NCBI GenBank assembly: GCA_907165275.2
Contig: OU015661.1
Span: 6,517,501 to 6,581,500, forward strand
Length of the DNA: 64,000 nucleotides
DNA from: Zygaena filipendulae
Taxonomy: Eukaryota > Arthropoda > Insecta > Lepidoptera > Zygaenidae
Reading direction: 5' to 3'
Shown here: piece by piece, positions 1 to 13,030 of the stretch
Layout of the letters: every line of letters begins with the position of its first letter
Numbering within the stretch: the stretch's first letter is position 1
Made by a program: the position numbers and the translations under genes
Notes under the pieces: generated by a model
What the model saw: only the letters and a program-made list of their open reading frames with translations
The model's database searches: none
What the model was told of the DNA's origin: nothing

Positions 1-46
1 CCTAGTGATTTTTTTAGAATATATTTTGATTGCATATTTATAAGTT

Positions 47-345
47 ACTAGCTGTCCTCCGCGATTTCATCCGCGGTAATTTCGGAGTTCCCGCGGGAAT
101 TGCGGGAAAAAGTACTCTACGGCCTTCTTTGTACCCCCTGCACTGACAGTAGTTTACGGTGATTAGCTGTTCCCCGCATTAATTCCGGAGTTCCCGCGGG
201 AATTCCGGGATAAAAACTATCCTATCTTTTAAGTTGGGAAAAATACAACATATTAACGAAATTTCATCACGATCGATTCAGTAGTTTCGGAGTCCATCGC
301 GGACAAACAACGTGACACGTGATTTATATATATTAAGATAAGAAG
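47..345 (+). repeat. CTAGCTGTCC-type SINE-like repeat, composite
   Basis: Begins ACTAGCTGTCCTCCGCGATT and ends GTGACACGTGATTTATATAT; a second internal start (TTAGCTGTTCCCCGCATTAA) lies near 162. Same family as 39139-40083 and 56146-56390. Positions 346-766 hold no feature I can name. Confidence 0.65.
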
Positions 346-801
346 ATAAGATAAGATAACAGACTGGAAAGTGTTAAAGGGGCTAAAGGGCCAAAGGCTT
401 CTCCACATTCTCGCGCGTGTGTTTGTTCGCGAATCTGGAGAGGCTGATAACAACAATGCTCAAAACGCTGTATTCAAGACCGAGCCGCCCCTATGCTGCC
501 GTCCTTTTTTTCACTATGACCATAGAACGCCATATAACGAAAAAAAACAACCAACCAAAAACAAACATACCAAACCTAAAATTCTAACGCGCCACAAAAA
601 TTGATTTTCCATCGCACTCAAAGTGTCTTATGTCATACAGAATATTAATTTCCATTATTTGAGCATCTGCAGCATTTGGGATAGTGATTTTGGGTCGCGT
701 GTTATGGTCAACTGTCAAGGAATGTTATAGGTTGTAGTAAATAAGGAGGGACCCAAAAAGTGCAGCGTGTTCGCTCCGCGTCAATCATCCGTTCCACTCA
801 C

Positions 802-3800
802 AAGCAATGATGATGAACGTCAGAACGAAGTCCGGCAGCAGCGTCCAGAGGCCCGCGTGTTCCGCGAGGAAGTGGTTGTGCGCGCACAGCGCTGCCGCCG
901 CCGCCGTGAACACGTACACGCAGCACGTGACCGCGGCGCCGGGCGCGCGCCCGCCCGCCAGCGGCTCCAGCCACGCGAACTGCGCGCGCAGCCGCCCCAC
1001 CGTCAGCGCCTCGAACATCTGACCACCGCAGAACGATTAGGTACGTGTGGATATTATACTATATCCAAAGAAATATGGTATTAATCGAAATCGAAGCAAT
1101 AAAACAACTTATGTGTGCGTGAAAAGAAGCGGATTGACGCAGATCAATCTAACAATACAATCAGACTAATGGCCTACTTATTATTTTGGACGAATATTAG
1201 TATAATGGTAAGGTATAATAGCCACTTACCACGTCATATGGCAATATCTATCCATACTATTATAAAAGAGAAGAATTCGCAATTCTGTACATTGAATATT
1301 TTTACCTAAAATTGAGAGGGGTGATAAAAGAAGAGTAGCCAAGTAAAAAAAAATGTTATTAATATTCTTTTCTGTCTGTCTGTCTGTCTGTTCGCGATAT
1401 TCTCAGAATCAACTGAACGGATTGTCATGCGGTTTTCACAGGTAGATTAAGCTTAGCCTGGAGCTACATATAGGCTTTGTTTCATTAAAATCGGATGTCG
1501 GGGAAAAAAGTTGTTGTATAAAAACCTTTCGCGTGGGTGAAACCGCGGGGCACAGCTAGTACTATAATAAAAGAGTAAAATGCGCGATTCTGTACATTGA
1601 ATATTTTTAACAAAAACTGACAGGGGACGATAAACGAAGAGTAACCAACCACAAAAAAAGGGTTTTTAAAAATCTTTTCTGTCTGTCTGTCTGTCTGTTC
1701 GCGATAATCTCCGAATCTACTGAACGGATTGTCATGAGATTTTCACAGGTAGATTAAGTTTAGCCTGGAGCTACATATAGGCTTTGTTTCGTTGAAATCG
1801 GATGTCGGGAAAAAAAGTTATTGAATAAAAACCTTTCGCGCGTGTGAAACCGCGGGGCATAGCTAGTTCTTTAATAAACTAATACACTTGTATAGTAACC
1901 GAAGTGTATTCAAGTGCGTTGAGTTACCTCGGAGGATGAGGAGCCTCCGTCGGTTCCCGGAGTCCCAGTAGCTGAGCTATCCTCTCGGTCACACGGCGAA
2001 TCCAAATGTGGCGTTCCAAAGCACTTGTCTTCAATAGAAGGAAGAGGTCGGTAACGCAAAATAATCACCGCAGCAGAGACAATCGTATACGCCAAGAGAG
2101 TACCAATCGACATAAACTCCACAAGTTTCTCCAAATCAAACAATAACGCTATTAAGGCTGACGATAATCCGGATATTATCAAATTGGAAATTGGAATCTG
2201 CGACTTGTTTGTCATATCGCTGAGGAAAGAAAATAGTAAGCCATCAGCGGACATAGCGTACAAACAGCGAGGCAGAGAGAACAAGGATCCTAGCAAAGTT
2301 GTGGTCATCCCGCAAATGGCTCCCACTGCTACAGCGTATCTCGCCCAATCGGCGTGAACTGCACCTAATGCTTCGGGCAATGCCGCTCCGGGACTAATTT
2401 TAGTGTATGGCACCATCAACGTCAATGCTAGAGCCACAAGAATGTAACCAAAAGTCACTATAGCCATCGACAAGATAGTTGCGATCGGAATAGAACGAGA
2501 CGGGTCCTTTGCCTCCTCACTAGCTGCTGATATGCTGTCGAAGCCAACGAAAGCATAAAAACAAGTCGCAGCACCGGCCAGCACTCCGCTGAAGTGAAAA
2601 GGCATAAAGCCCCCGTATTTATCGGACCAGTTACTTATATCGGCATAGTAAAATCCGAGGAATACGACAAGGGATATCACGAGCAGATTAAGGATTGTCA
2701 GCCCGTTATTGATATAAGCTGAAGTTTTCACTCCTACGGCAAGAACCAGAGATGCTACTATGCATATGACAAACGCCAGCACATCTGGATAGAGACTAAG
2801 GAGGGTTTCGTGCATTTGTCCTGTAACAGAAATCGTCGCATTGCTTATTGCACTATCTAACAAAGCGTCTAGGTAGCCGGACCACGCCCTGGCGACTGAG
2901 GCGGCGCCTAAAAAAAAAAGAAATTCAATGTGAATTAATTTTGAAAGCAAGTTTATATAATATATAAAATATAATATCGAATATTATCGATATGTACCTA
3001 TATATCCTACTGTAAATAATAGTTATTCACACAAAAACATCACTACTTAACATAAGAAAAGACAGCCACTCCCCGTACTAGTAAAAACTGTACTACGGTG
3101 AAGTGACTTATTAACGTCCTCTAGACATCGTAAACGTATAGAATACATAGTACATGCAAAAAAAATAAAATAAAACAACAGCTTCCAAGGATATCACTAG
3201 AAATTAAAATTAATTTACATCTAAAAGTGAAAGTGTGGATGTTTGTTACTCAATCACGCAAAAATGGCTGAACGGATTTGGATGAAATTTGGCATGCACG
3301 TTGTCAGGGATACAGAGAAGGACATAGGGTACTTTTTATCCCGGAATTCCCAGGAGAACTCCAAAATTACCGCGGGTGAAACCGCGGGGCACAGCTAGTA
3401 CATATATACAACGTGTTAATGAATTAACTGAAAACTAGAAAGTAGTTTGCTCAGAATCGACTAGCGAATCGATCGCACTATGTTTTAATATAGGTTATAT
3501 TTTTTCATTTTTACTAGACCATGTCTAAATTATTTATAATACAATATTTGGCGCGTACGCTGCCCGCAGCAAACAAATTCGAACCAGTAGGCGCGGGCGT
3601 AGTGCTTGGAATTTCGTAGATAGGTCACCTCCAAACTAATGTTCAATAACTTTTAAAGTATTAATTTTTTCGACATAAAATATATTTTAATCATATTATT
3701 GTTTATTTTTTTAAATGGGGTGTATCAGGTTTTCAGTTAATTCATTAACACGTTGTATATATATTTATACGTAAAATACTGTATTAACTGATGATGACTT

Positions 3801-5811
3801 ACCGATCATATACTCTAAAACAATATTCCATCCAATGATGAATGCCCAAAATTCCCCGATGCTCACATAGGTGTAAGCATAAGCGCTACCAGCTCTGGGG
3901 ATTCGGGTTCCGAATTCAGCATAACACAGAGCTGCAAGGGTGGATGTTATACCAGCTAGCAGGAAGCTGAGGGCGGTCGCTGGACCGGCCAAGTTGAGGG
4001 CCACGGTTCCGGTTAGCACGTAGATGCCAGCACCAACCATGTGACCAACACCTACGAGATTAAATATAATATGTTATGTGGTTTGACAAACAAAACGTGA
4101 CAGCCCCCTTAGCCAAGTTGACAATACCTACCTATATAAGGAACGTACCTATCGTCATGTCACATGGTCACGAAAAACTAGACTTTTGATTGGACGATTT
4201 TACGTGACCGCGTGAAATGACAATATTATGTTCCTTAGGGCGGCGCCTCAGTCTCGGCGGCCGAGACTGTGGCCAAGGAGTTAGTTTTCTCCTACTATTA
4301 GCGATCATAGGTTGTAAACCTGACTAAGGGGGCTGGCGAAGCAGCAAATTGAACCTTGGAAGGATCTGAAATTTTTTTGACCCATTTGTGCTGCCTTGCT
4401 GAGGATGATTAGGTATTGATTTTACGCTGACGCGTAATTCAATGATATTTAAACATATTGTGTCAAAAAATATGAACAAAAATATTTTACCTACATTAAT
4501 CCCAACATAAAAACTTTCACATTTGGATATTCTCCAGGGTATGAAAATCAAAATTCTAATTAGTCAGTCAGTTAGAAACTAAAAAAATACATATAGATAG
4601 TATTACTTAGTAGTTTATTGCTTTTTCAAATTAATGAAAATAAACATAGATAAAGCGCATTAAAGTTTAGGGTAGGGACTCGTGACGACAATATCCAATC
4701 CCAACAAAAACATTTTCATGTAAAATGTTGCCAAGACGAGACCATATGCCAGCACTTTCAAAAAGTTATCAGATCTTATGTAGAGCCAAGCTTCTAACTC
4801 TACACGCCTTAACTCTACAAGGTCTAACTTCACAAACTCTACACCTTAGCCAAAATATGTGGCTTGACCATTTCGGAATGAAACCTTAGGGAATTCACAA
4901 GGCGTGTAGAGTTAGAAGCTTGGCTCTACATAAGATCTGATAACTTTTTGAAAGTGCTGGCATATGGTCTCGTCTTGGCAACATTTTACATGAAAATGTT
5001 TTTGTTGGGATTTCATTTCTTTTTGTAAGTCAAAATTGCAGAAGTCTCATACAAACTTCCATCCCCTAATTTAAGGGGTTGGGAGATAAAAGTTACAAGT
5101 TTTATAATTTTTTTGTTGTTTGTTTACTAATTCTAGCTTACATACCAAATTTTAGCTTTCTAGGACATTAGGAAGTAGGTACTCTAAGAATTTTGATGAT
5201 CATCAGTGAGTCAGTGACGAAATCGAGGTTTTTTAGATATCAATAAAATCTAAAGGATGGGAGCTATACAATTAAAACTTTATACATTTAATAAGTCTGC
5301 TATTGACAACATATTCCGAAAATTTTGTTTATCTGGTATAATCCAGACCCAAGTTACAAGGGTTAAAAAAAACGACGAAACGCTTCGAGAAAAGGTAGGT
5401 AGTGCCCTTGCGCTTTGCTGGCTCGTCTTGGCGGGGGCACTACCGTGCCCCCAGATATAAGCCCCATACAAACTGCACCGGGTTGTGACGTCACGCGAAA
5501 TTTCAACTCAATGTATCGCCGTTATTTTTTGAGTAAAAAAGCAAAAAATACGTGTCCAAATTTTTTTTACTAATCTACACGACGGACTAAAAAAAAATGG
5601 GTCTAGTAGCCATTTACAAGTAGGTATTGATAGGATTGTTTGTAGACACGAAAAAGTTAAAATACTTACCGAGCAAAGTAATGTCAAAGGTGGTGAGACA
5701 CCGATTGAGAGGTGTGTCGATAACGTCACTGTACAACGGTTTACAACGGTTCATCTTGTGACAGAATCCAGAGAGGACATGGCCCAATATCTTGTGCCGT
5801 GCGCCCGGCAT
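802..5811 (-). CDS. Cationic amino acid transporter, SLC7/CAT family (partial, 3' end outside window)
   Basis: Multi-pass plasma-membrane permease of the APC superfamily; CAT members carry arginine, lysine and ornithine, but the substrate here is inferred from family. Four coding exons join in frame on the minus strand: 5670-5811 (ATG at 5811, CACCATGCC context, residues 1-47), 3803-4051, 1928-2907 and 802-1018, with GT-AG sites and matching phases (1,1,0,1). The first 47 residues plus [18 protein letters not shown] form the typical N-terminus and first membrane helix; [42 protein letters not shown] and [17 protein letters not shown] are CAT signature segments. A hydrophilic Ser/Gly-rich loop ends the third exon. 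About 529 residues are visible; the last exon ends in phase 1 with a donor at 801, so at least one more exon lies left of the window. It resembles the insect CATs near vertebrate SLC7A4, but the exact orthologue is not certain. Confidence 0.92.
1255..1866 (-). repeat. Two tandem copies of a SINE-like repeat
   Basis: Units 1255-1560 and 1561-1866 share TTCTGTACATTGAATATTTT, a (CTGT)n stretch, TAGCCTGGAGCTACATATAG and end ACCGCGGGGCACAGCTAGT. They lie in the CAT gene intron between exons 3 and 4. A degenerate copy is at 48078-48270. Confidence 0.75.
3215..3400 (-). repeat. SINE-like repeat, reverse orientation
   Basis: GTGTGGATGTTTGTTACTCA at the left, AAACCGCGGGGCACAGCTAG at the right. Similar reverse copies: 32795-32975, 37420-37612, 47130-47415, 59780-59955 and 63200-63355. 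Confidence 0.6.
4697..5012. repeat. Perfect foldback: 114-bp inverted arms, 88-bp spacer
   Basis: Arm 4697-4810 (from AATCCCAACAAAAACATTTT to CTCTACACGCCTT) is the exact reverse complement of 4899-5012 when compared base by base. It lies just upstream (transcript sense) of CAT exon 2, in intron 1. The spacer contains degenerate ACTCTACA repeats. Perfect identity implies recent formation or gene conversion between the arms. Confidence 0.9.
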
Positions 5812-6857
5812 GGTGAGCTGGTGGAACAAAGAATCATATTAGGTATATAATTTTATGCATCAGTTGGTATCTACCTACACATTGTTTCCTACAGATAAGT
5901 TATAGGTGTCTCTTTATTAGGTACTATAACAATAATTTAGGTACCTACTGCAACCTGTGTATCGCAATAACTTGATAAAATCACGTGTTTAACTAATTAT
6001 TATGTTCTACGAAAAATAATTTTGGAAAAATTACTAATTCACACATGTGCTCCAACGGGGCACCTATTTTTACAAGGGAACTAACCAGCACAAATCTTGT
6101 TATCATAGTGATTTCGTGATATTCCATTTTATATATTTGATAAATTCCCTAATTTTTTTAATTTTACTGCGTTGCATTTAATTAATCTAGCACGATTGCG
6201 TGGCGTGACACGGGCTTTTTTCTTAATTATCTAAAACTTATTGCTGAAATAAAACGTGTAGGCGTTTCGTTTTGCTTATTTGAATAATGGGTCTAGACTG
6301 TTAAAAAATTACAGAAATTAAGAAATGTTAATGTTTTCTAGAATCATCGTATTCCTGCATCTCAAAAGTAAAAACTTGAGAAATTAAATATATGCATACA
6401 GTAATATAAAATTAATTCATTTAAAGGTAGGCATTCATATTTGTCGTTACGATTCCTTTTAATTTGTTACAATAACTGGTGCTTAAATAAAATTGTAAAA
6501 AATAGACTTACGTCGTTTCTTCAGTGCCAGCTGACGATATTTGCTAGGTTTATTCAGATATTAAGAAAGAGTAGCTCGGCGCGCGCATCATATCGATTTC
6601 ATGTCTATGTAAGTCTCTATAGTCTTTAAATGACTGTATGAGTACACAAATATAAAAAGAGGACAATTATTATAGTTAGTTTTATTTCAAAAGAAATCTA
6701 GATCGGCAAAGGTTCCGAAGGAATCTCGTGCTAAATTCAAAACCGCCTGGCAGTGCAGACACAAAAACCATTAAGAGCGTGTTAAAAATCTTTGGAGCGT
6801 CTCTCAGCCCACTGCTCTTCTATTTATGAAATACCTATAGATATTTAATAGTACATT
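5812..6857. other. Upstream of the CAT gene, no feature identified
   Basis: AT-rich sequence. It should include the CAT 5' UTR and perhaps a non-coding first exon (CCAG precedes CTCACCATG at 5811-5817), but I cannot place a promoter. Confidence 0.4.
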
Positions 6858-6971
6858 GTTATCCTAGGGGTGAAAGTAACTTATTTAGTCCCGAGACGGG
6901 GTTTGGCGCCCGAGCGTAGCGAGGGCGCCAATAGATCGAGGGACTAAATAAGTCTTTCTCCCGAGGGTAAC
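6858..6971. repeat. Palindromic MITE-like element
   Basis: GTTATCCTAGGGGTGAAAGT and TTATTTAGTCCC on the left pair with GGGACTAAATAAG and CCCGAGGGTAAC on the right around the core GGCGCCCGAGCGTAGCGAGG. Confidence 0.6.
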
Positions 6972-7502
6972 ACTGTGCTTTTCATTACGAATGCAAGGAA
7001 AGTCAAAATAAAAATAGGAATTAGCTAAAGAAAAAATGAGTGAAGATCGGATAGTCGCTTGACACTTTCCCACCTATTTCTTTTTCTTTGGCCGGCTAGC
7101 TATTCAGCCAGTATTTTTTATTTACATTGTGGCGACCTAAAAAAATATTTTCTTTAATTATTAAGTATTAATTAAAGAAAATAAAAAAATATAAATAGGA
7201 ATTAGCTTAAGAAAAAGAGTGAATTTTATTTTAATTAATACCTACTTAAACTTTACGTTATTTCAATTTTACATCGCGCTGGCTGTATAGAAAGTTGAAA
7301 CATGGTTCAATAGAAATGTGAAAATAGACCTAGTTTTTTTTTAATAATTTGACATTTGTCAGTTGAAAGCGATTCTCCCTAGGGCTGAAAAGGGTTACTT
7401 TCAACCCGCTTCTCAGGCAACTTCAGACCTACTTTCCGAGTATGAGTAATGAAAAGAAATAAAATTATTGTCTTACTTTTGCCCGACTTCGCACGTTATT
7501 GT

Positions 7503-8432
7503 AAGGTACTTGATACAAATAAGGCCTATGCTCAAATAAGGCCTATAGTGCGAAAAAGTCGTTTAATGTATTTACATCAAATATATATTGCACGAACGTA
7601 TAGACTACACCTCCACAACTCGGCAAATAGTGCGCGAGGCCCGCTCATGCTCACAGCGCCCGTGTTCGTCGGTCGTTCGTGGACGACGGCCGTTTTCATT
7701 GCGTGTTATTAATTTGTCGTAATTTCTATCGTATTTTATTACGGTATTTTTTAGAGTTTTATTTCAAGTTATGTACACGGTTTACATTATAACTCATCGA
7801 AAAGGCAACTATGACTTTATTTTGTATTATTTAGGATATGTGAATTAATTATTGCGTATAACATGTATGAGGTATATGGTACGAAATAAGGCCTACTATT
7901 ATATTATATATTATATGTATATATATAAATAATATATATTATATATTTTATATTATATTTAATAATATTTTTGAGAAAATATGTTCATTTTCTAATATTT
8001 GTTTGAATAGATATGTTGTTTTTTATAGTATTCTTTATTTCTTGTTAATATACGACGTCAAGTCTGACTAGCAATTTAAATATAATATTTAGTCACATAA
8101 ATTAAAAATTTGCACAAGGATCTCATGAAAACGTGATAAAAAACTCAGAAATACATAATTTTATAATGATTGATAGTTTAATAACAATATTCCTATACTT
8201 TAAATATGTAGGCTTAATTAAGTCACTAGTTTTTAAAAAGGCCTAAAGCTAAGGTTTTACAATTATCTCATTTTAGTTGATTTTTAATTGAAGATTATAT
8301 AATGTTTACTTAATTCATAATAAAATATTAACCAAAAAAGAAGTCCACGCTTTTATTTATCACCTTCTTCGAATAATTTATCAAATTTTGAGTGTTTGAA
8401 ATTAGGTAGGCCTTATTTGTATCACTTACCTT
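7503..8432. mobile_element. About 930-bp element with GATACAAATAAGGCCTA inverted ends
   Basis: AAGGTACTTGATACAAATAAGG (7503) has its inverse at 8407-8432 (CCTTATTTGTATCACTTACC). Further AATAAGGCCTA copies lie at about 7536 and 7885. The interior is AT-rich with a TATA-repeat block at 7895-7975. No TSD was identified. Confidence 0.55.
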
Positions 8433-10942
8433 AGGTATAGATTTTCTCAATAAATTTTCTATTCCTCGGGAACAGTAAGTACTTTTTCTGAATAAAAGGT
8501 ACCCTATGTTCTTTTCTGTACCCCCGACAAGGTGTAGGTATGCGAAATTTCATGATAATCTGTTGCGTAGTTAAGGCGGAAAGTGTAACAAATTAATTTA
8601 CATTCGCCTTTCGAATATTTATTAGTACTTATTGCGTTCTTAGACTCTGCCAATGCAACGTAGCAGAGTCAAATATTATGGTTGAACTTTTAAAAGCCGC
8701 AGAACTTCATGTCAGCCGACAGACATTTACTGCTGGTTGAAGATCTTACCCAAATATCTCCACGACGACCAGCGCACTCGTTCAACCGGTTCCTGTGATC
8801 TCGACCAGATCTCGGTCTAGTTCATTGGAAAGCTACACCGCATCTCTCGGTAGATATGCCGGTTGCCATTCGGGAGTTTTTCTGATAAACCTAATCAAGT
8901 TGATTGGTGATTCACATGTTCACATATTATATTATGCAACTTGTTACTTGCAAGTTTCACGCAACGATTCCGTTCATTCCCTATAATAAAACATAAGAGC
9001 ATGAGGCGGTGAACGGTGTAGTGGTAGAGTCACCCTCTTATTGTATGGCGGAGAAATGTGTATCCATAATATGCAGCACCTTAAAAAAAACGGAACGCGT
9101 TAAACTTATGAGAAACTTTGAGGTTCGAACCGACGCGCGACGCGGCAGTAGCGCCCAAAAGCTGTCACTAGATGCGTATCTAGTATCTTGGTACAGATGC
9201 ACCATAACCGCTATAATGTTATAATTTTATTTTTATAATATATCAAGAATCGAACAAAACACGTTTTAATCATATTATGAGCATTTTTAACAGTAGATAA
9301 ATAGGTACTTAACACTTACCTAGCCTTGAGTAGGTACTACGGTTTTTATTATGCAACTGTATTAAGAGATGTATTTTTAATAAGTACAAACATTTTATTC
9401 ATATTATCATAATATATTAATAATAATTATTAAAAGATAATTATAAAATTAAAATTAAACATTTTTCTCTATTAGATTTGTACACAAAACATATAAATTA
9501 CAGTATTTTATGCTTTCTTAGACACGTTAGCATTACAAAACGTGTTCACGACTACACTTTAATGAAGATGAACTCGCGGGGGTTTGCACCCTTTAAACAG
9601 AGTTGACATAAAACAGCGCTCCCAATAACAAATATGATTTACGATAATGTAACTAATTACTTAAAAACGTGGTACATCAAAAATAAATTACCATATTGGT
9701 ATCTTAGCCTTTCATCACGCGATTAGCTTGGGCTTGCGTGCGCTATCATCTTAGGAGCTAATCACCCATCTTGCTACTGCTCCACCTGCGTTAACGTTAA
9801 CGTTGATGTTAATGTCCAACTTCGCGTTAATTAAGGCATTAAAATACGTGTTGGCTACATTTAGTTTGCAACGTGCCGTTAAGCGTTAATTTCTAGTGAA
9901 ATAACGAGTTAACACAAAATGAAGGTCGAAGCTTCAAACAGCTGTTTTTTTGCAATGGAGGTAGAAGCAGCTGTAATTTTAGACCATTCCTTTGTCGTAT
10001 TTTTATTGTTCCCGCCAAAACAAAATAAATACGGTCTAAAACCCTTTGATGTGTCCAAAACACCGACACACAGTGAATTTTGAACTTTACTTTGAAATTT
10101 CATCCCTAAGGTTAAGTGGCGTAAGGTAGAAATTTCGAAATGAAGGTAAATTCACAGCTTCAGGATAGCATAATCCTTTTTTGCAGTTATAATATGGTTC
10201 GTCTGAGTAATATGGGTATAACAAGCAGATTTTAACTTTTTTTCACTAATCAAAGCTACATTTTTATGTACGAGTGTGAAGTAGGTAGGGTAATACAAGC
10301 GTGTGACGCGTTACTGTTTTTTGTACGTAAAATTATGTTAAATTGTTCCTAAATAAATAATTATAATATTACACATGCAATCTAACATCATTAAACCAAC
10401 TGTACAATCTAATACGTAAAAAGTAAATACTTTGATATTACTGTAATATGTGGAAACGGTTAAAGCTAAACTAATTTCATCCTATGTTAATTTAAACGAA
10501 ACCCTTTTTTCCCAAATAAATATTAATGTAAAAATGCGTCTCAACCCTGAAAAGAAGTAAGTATATTATTTAATATTAATATCTATCATTGAATCCATGG
10601 TGCCAACATATTTTGAGTTGACAAATAACTAGTTAATATAATATTTGTGAGTTTAGGCGAAATTGTGTATTTTTTACTCTATGACATGAAATTACATAGG
10701 TACCTAATACATAATTTGTATTAAAAAATAGTATAACAAGTATATTTATTTTAGAGGTGCTTAGTACATACAGTCCAACCCCTAACACAAACAGGTACTA
10801 CATTTAGGTCCTACTCATATATTTTAATTACTAGTTCTGGATTACAGTCTATCATAATTTACAACATTGGCAAGCGAAAAATTATAAGTACTAACCACAA
10901 AATAAAGTTCTTACTTATTACATTATTTTATGGCACATAACT
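8433..10942. other. Intergenic, mostly unremarkable
   Basis: Apart from a SINE-like scrap (8440-8600) and the MITE end at 9771-9916, AT-rich sequence with no gene seen on either strand. Confidence 0.5.
9771..9916. repeat. One-ended copy of the small MITE
   Basis: TTGCTACTGCTCCACCTGCG then GTTAACGTTAACGTTGATG; the distal inverted end has been lost near 9916. Confidence 0.5.
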
Positions 10943-11204
10943 TTTTAACCGACTTCCAAAAAAGGAGGAGGTTCTCAATTCGATTATAAGTATTTTTTTT
11001 TTTTGCGTGTTTGTTACACGATTACTCGAAGACGGCTGAACCGATTTGAAAAATTCTTTTTTGTTGAAAGGGTATACTCCCGAGATGGTCCCATTGCCAT
11101 GAAGACAGGATCTGATGATGGGATCTTGGAGAAATCGGGGATCTGCAAATATATAGTATTTCACGGTTTGCGATTCGATTAGATAAATTGTAACTTTATA
11201 AATT

Positions 11205-11800
11205 ACTAGCAGTTCCCCGCGGTTTCACCCGCGGTAATTTCCTATAAAGACAAAAGTACCTAATACCTTATATTTTTTCTCTACCTACCCTTCACAACAT
11301 GTGTAGTACTCAAAATTTATACAGTTACCCTGCGTTAATTTCAGGGTTTCCATGGGAATTTCCGGATAAAAAGTACCCATGTCCGAGAAGGATTACTGTA
11401 TCCCTGAAAACGTGTACGGAAGATTTCATGAGTCGTTGAGGCGTGAAAGCGTAACAAACAAACAAACTCACTTTCATATTTATAATATTAAGTAAGGACT
11501 AGCTGTTCCCCGCGGTTTCACCCGCGTTAATTTCGGACATCCCGCGGGGATTTCGGGATTAAGGTACCCTGTCTTTTTTTGTACTCCTGACAACATGATT
11601 GTGTGCAAAATTTCATGAACTTTCACCGGTGTTAATTTTGGAGTTCCCGCGGGAATTCTGAAATAAAAAGTACCCTATATCCTTCTCTTACAAAATACAT
11701 CGTACAAAATATCATGATTGGTTGAGTCGTTAAGGCGTGAAAGCGTAACAGACAAACAGACAGAGTTACTTTCGCATTTATTATATTAGTATGGATAAAC
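11205..11800 (+). repeat. Cluster of three partial SINE-like repeats
   Basis: Starts at about 11204 (CTAGCAGTTCCCCGCGGTTT), 11498 (CTAGCTGTTCCCCGCGGTTT) and an internal one near 11620. Ends resemble AACAGACAAACAGACAGAGT and TTATTATATTAGTATGGAT. Confidence 0.6.
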
Positions 11801-11809
11801 TAACCCACA

Positions 11810-12420
11810 AAGCGAAAAATAAACAAAATTTTAATAAAAAAAAATTGCACGTAATATTATTATTATTGCTATGTGCTACCTACTGATCGGTTTGAAGTCG
11901 GTGCTAAGTCCGGTCGTGTCTGCCCACTTGGGTTGTTTTGTACGCTTGCAATATGGTGGGAGCGAACTTACGGCCGCACTCAGAGTCGACTTTAATGATT
12001 ACTTAGTTAAGTATAGATTTTTAAAACAATACTGCCGCAATCAGATACTTTCAGTAAATTAATGTTAATTGGCATTTAATGAGATGTAAGTATAACTTAA
12101 TTAGTTAAATGCCAATTAACATTAATTTACTGAACGTCTCTGATTGCGGCAGTTTTGTTTTAAAAATGTATACTTAACTAAGTAATGATTAAAGTCGACT
12201 CTGAGAGCGGCGGTAAGTCTATTTAGTATCTACCTATTACCTATTTGGCTTGGCACCGACTTCAAACCGATCAGTCAGATCAGAGCACATAGGTACCAAT
12301 AATATTATTACCTACGTGCATTTTTGTCTTTCGGATTGAATCGATATTTTTGTGATTTTTAACTTTTTAGTGTAAGTAGTGCATTTTTGTGTGTTTTGAA
12401 GTCGGTTATTTTTTTGTTAA
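11810..12420. repeat. Nested palindromic MITEs
   Basis: The outer arms (GATCGGTTTGAAGTCGGTGC at about 11885 and its inverse near 12250) match the elements at 46697-46999 and 54340-54620. The inner palindrome at about 11965-12205 (CACTCAGAGTCGACTTTAAT, TTAATGTTAATTGGCATTTA and inverses) matches 14750-14995. So a second foldback sits inside the first. Confidence 0.7.
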
Positions 12421-12797
12421 AATTTGTTCTTTATCTACTTAGATATTAAATATTTTAATATGCTTTAAAAAAACATTTTTATGAGAATATAGTTGGGAAT
12501 TATTTTTAGCAATTATGATTTTATTGTAAATAATTAATAGATTGAGCTGAGCACTGAATAACCCAATACATTTACATTTAAGATCTATGGTACGTTTAAG
12601 TACAATACAATAGATAGAAAAATATAGAAATAATACAATTAATTTGAAAGTAAGAAATATAAAAGCTATAATTAAAATACAAAAAAAAATATAGCTTAGA
12701 TGATATGTTATGTTTCAGTCTTTAGATAGATAACGTAGCGTTTTAGTTTTATTAAAGAATATTATATGCTTTAGATTACCTACAGATTTTTCATATT

Positions 12798-13030
12798 AAA
12801 AGGTGCAGCTGAAGTCAGCTGAACTAAATAGCAAAAAGGACGGCGCCACAGCAAGGCGGCGAGCGGTGCGGTGGCGGCAAAAACCAAATGGTAGACAACA
12901 TAAGAAGTTGGCCACAGCTATGAGCGGCGCGCACTGTGGCCTCCTTCTTATGTTGTCTACCATTTGTTTTCGCCGCCGCCTCGGCCGCCGCCGCCACCGC
13001 CGCCGCCGCGCGCCGTGGCTGTAGCCAAGG
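12798..13030. repeat. GC-rich hairpin element
   Basis: AAATGGTAGACAACATAAGA near 12885 is inverted at 12945-12967 around GGCCACAGCTATGAGCGGCG; the flanks are CGG/CCG repeats. The reading frame across it (12803-13024) is repeat-driven. A relative is at 15745-15955. Confidence 0.6.

Noticed and set aside
767..1084. Arg-rich open frames on the plus strand
   Set aside because: Antisense of the GC-rich CAT exon at 802-1018; the minus strand gives the family match and splice sites.
1375..1395. CTGT repeats as microsatellites or CRISPR-like spacing
   Set aside because: They are fixed parts of the SINE-like repeats, and there is no repeat-spacer array anywhere in the window.
9009..9224. Possible tRNA: A-box-like TAGTGGTAGAGT and B-box-like GGTTCGAACC
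   Set aside because: The boxes are about 100 bp apart, no cloverleaf can be drawn, and no acceptor stem is visible. At most a damaged tRNA-derived SINE.
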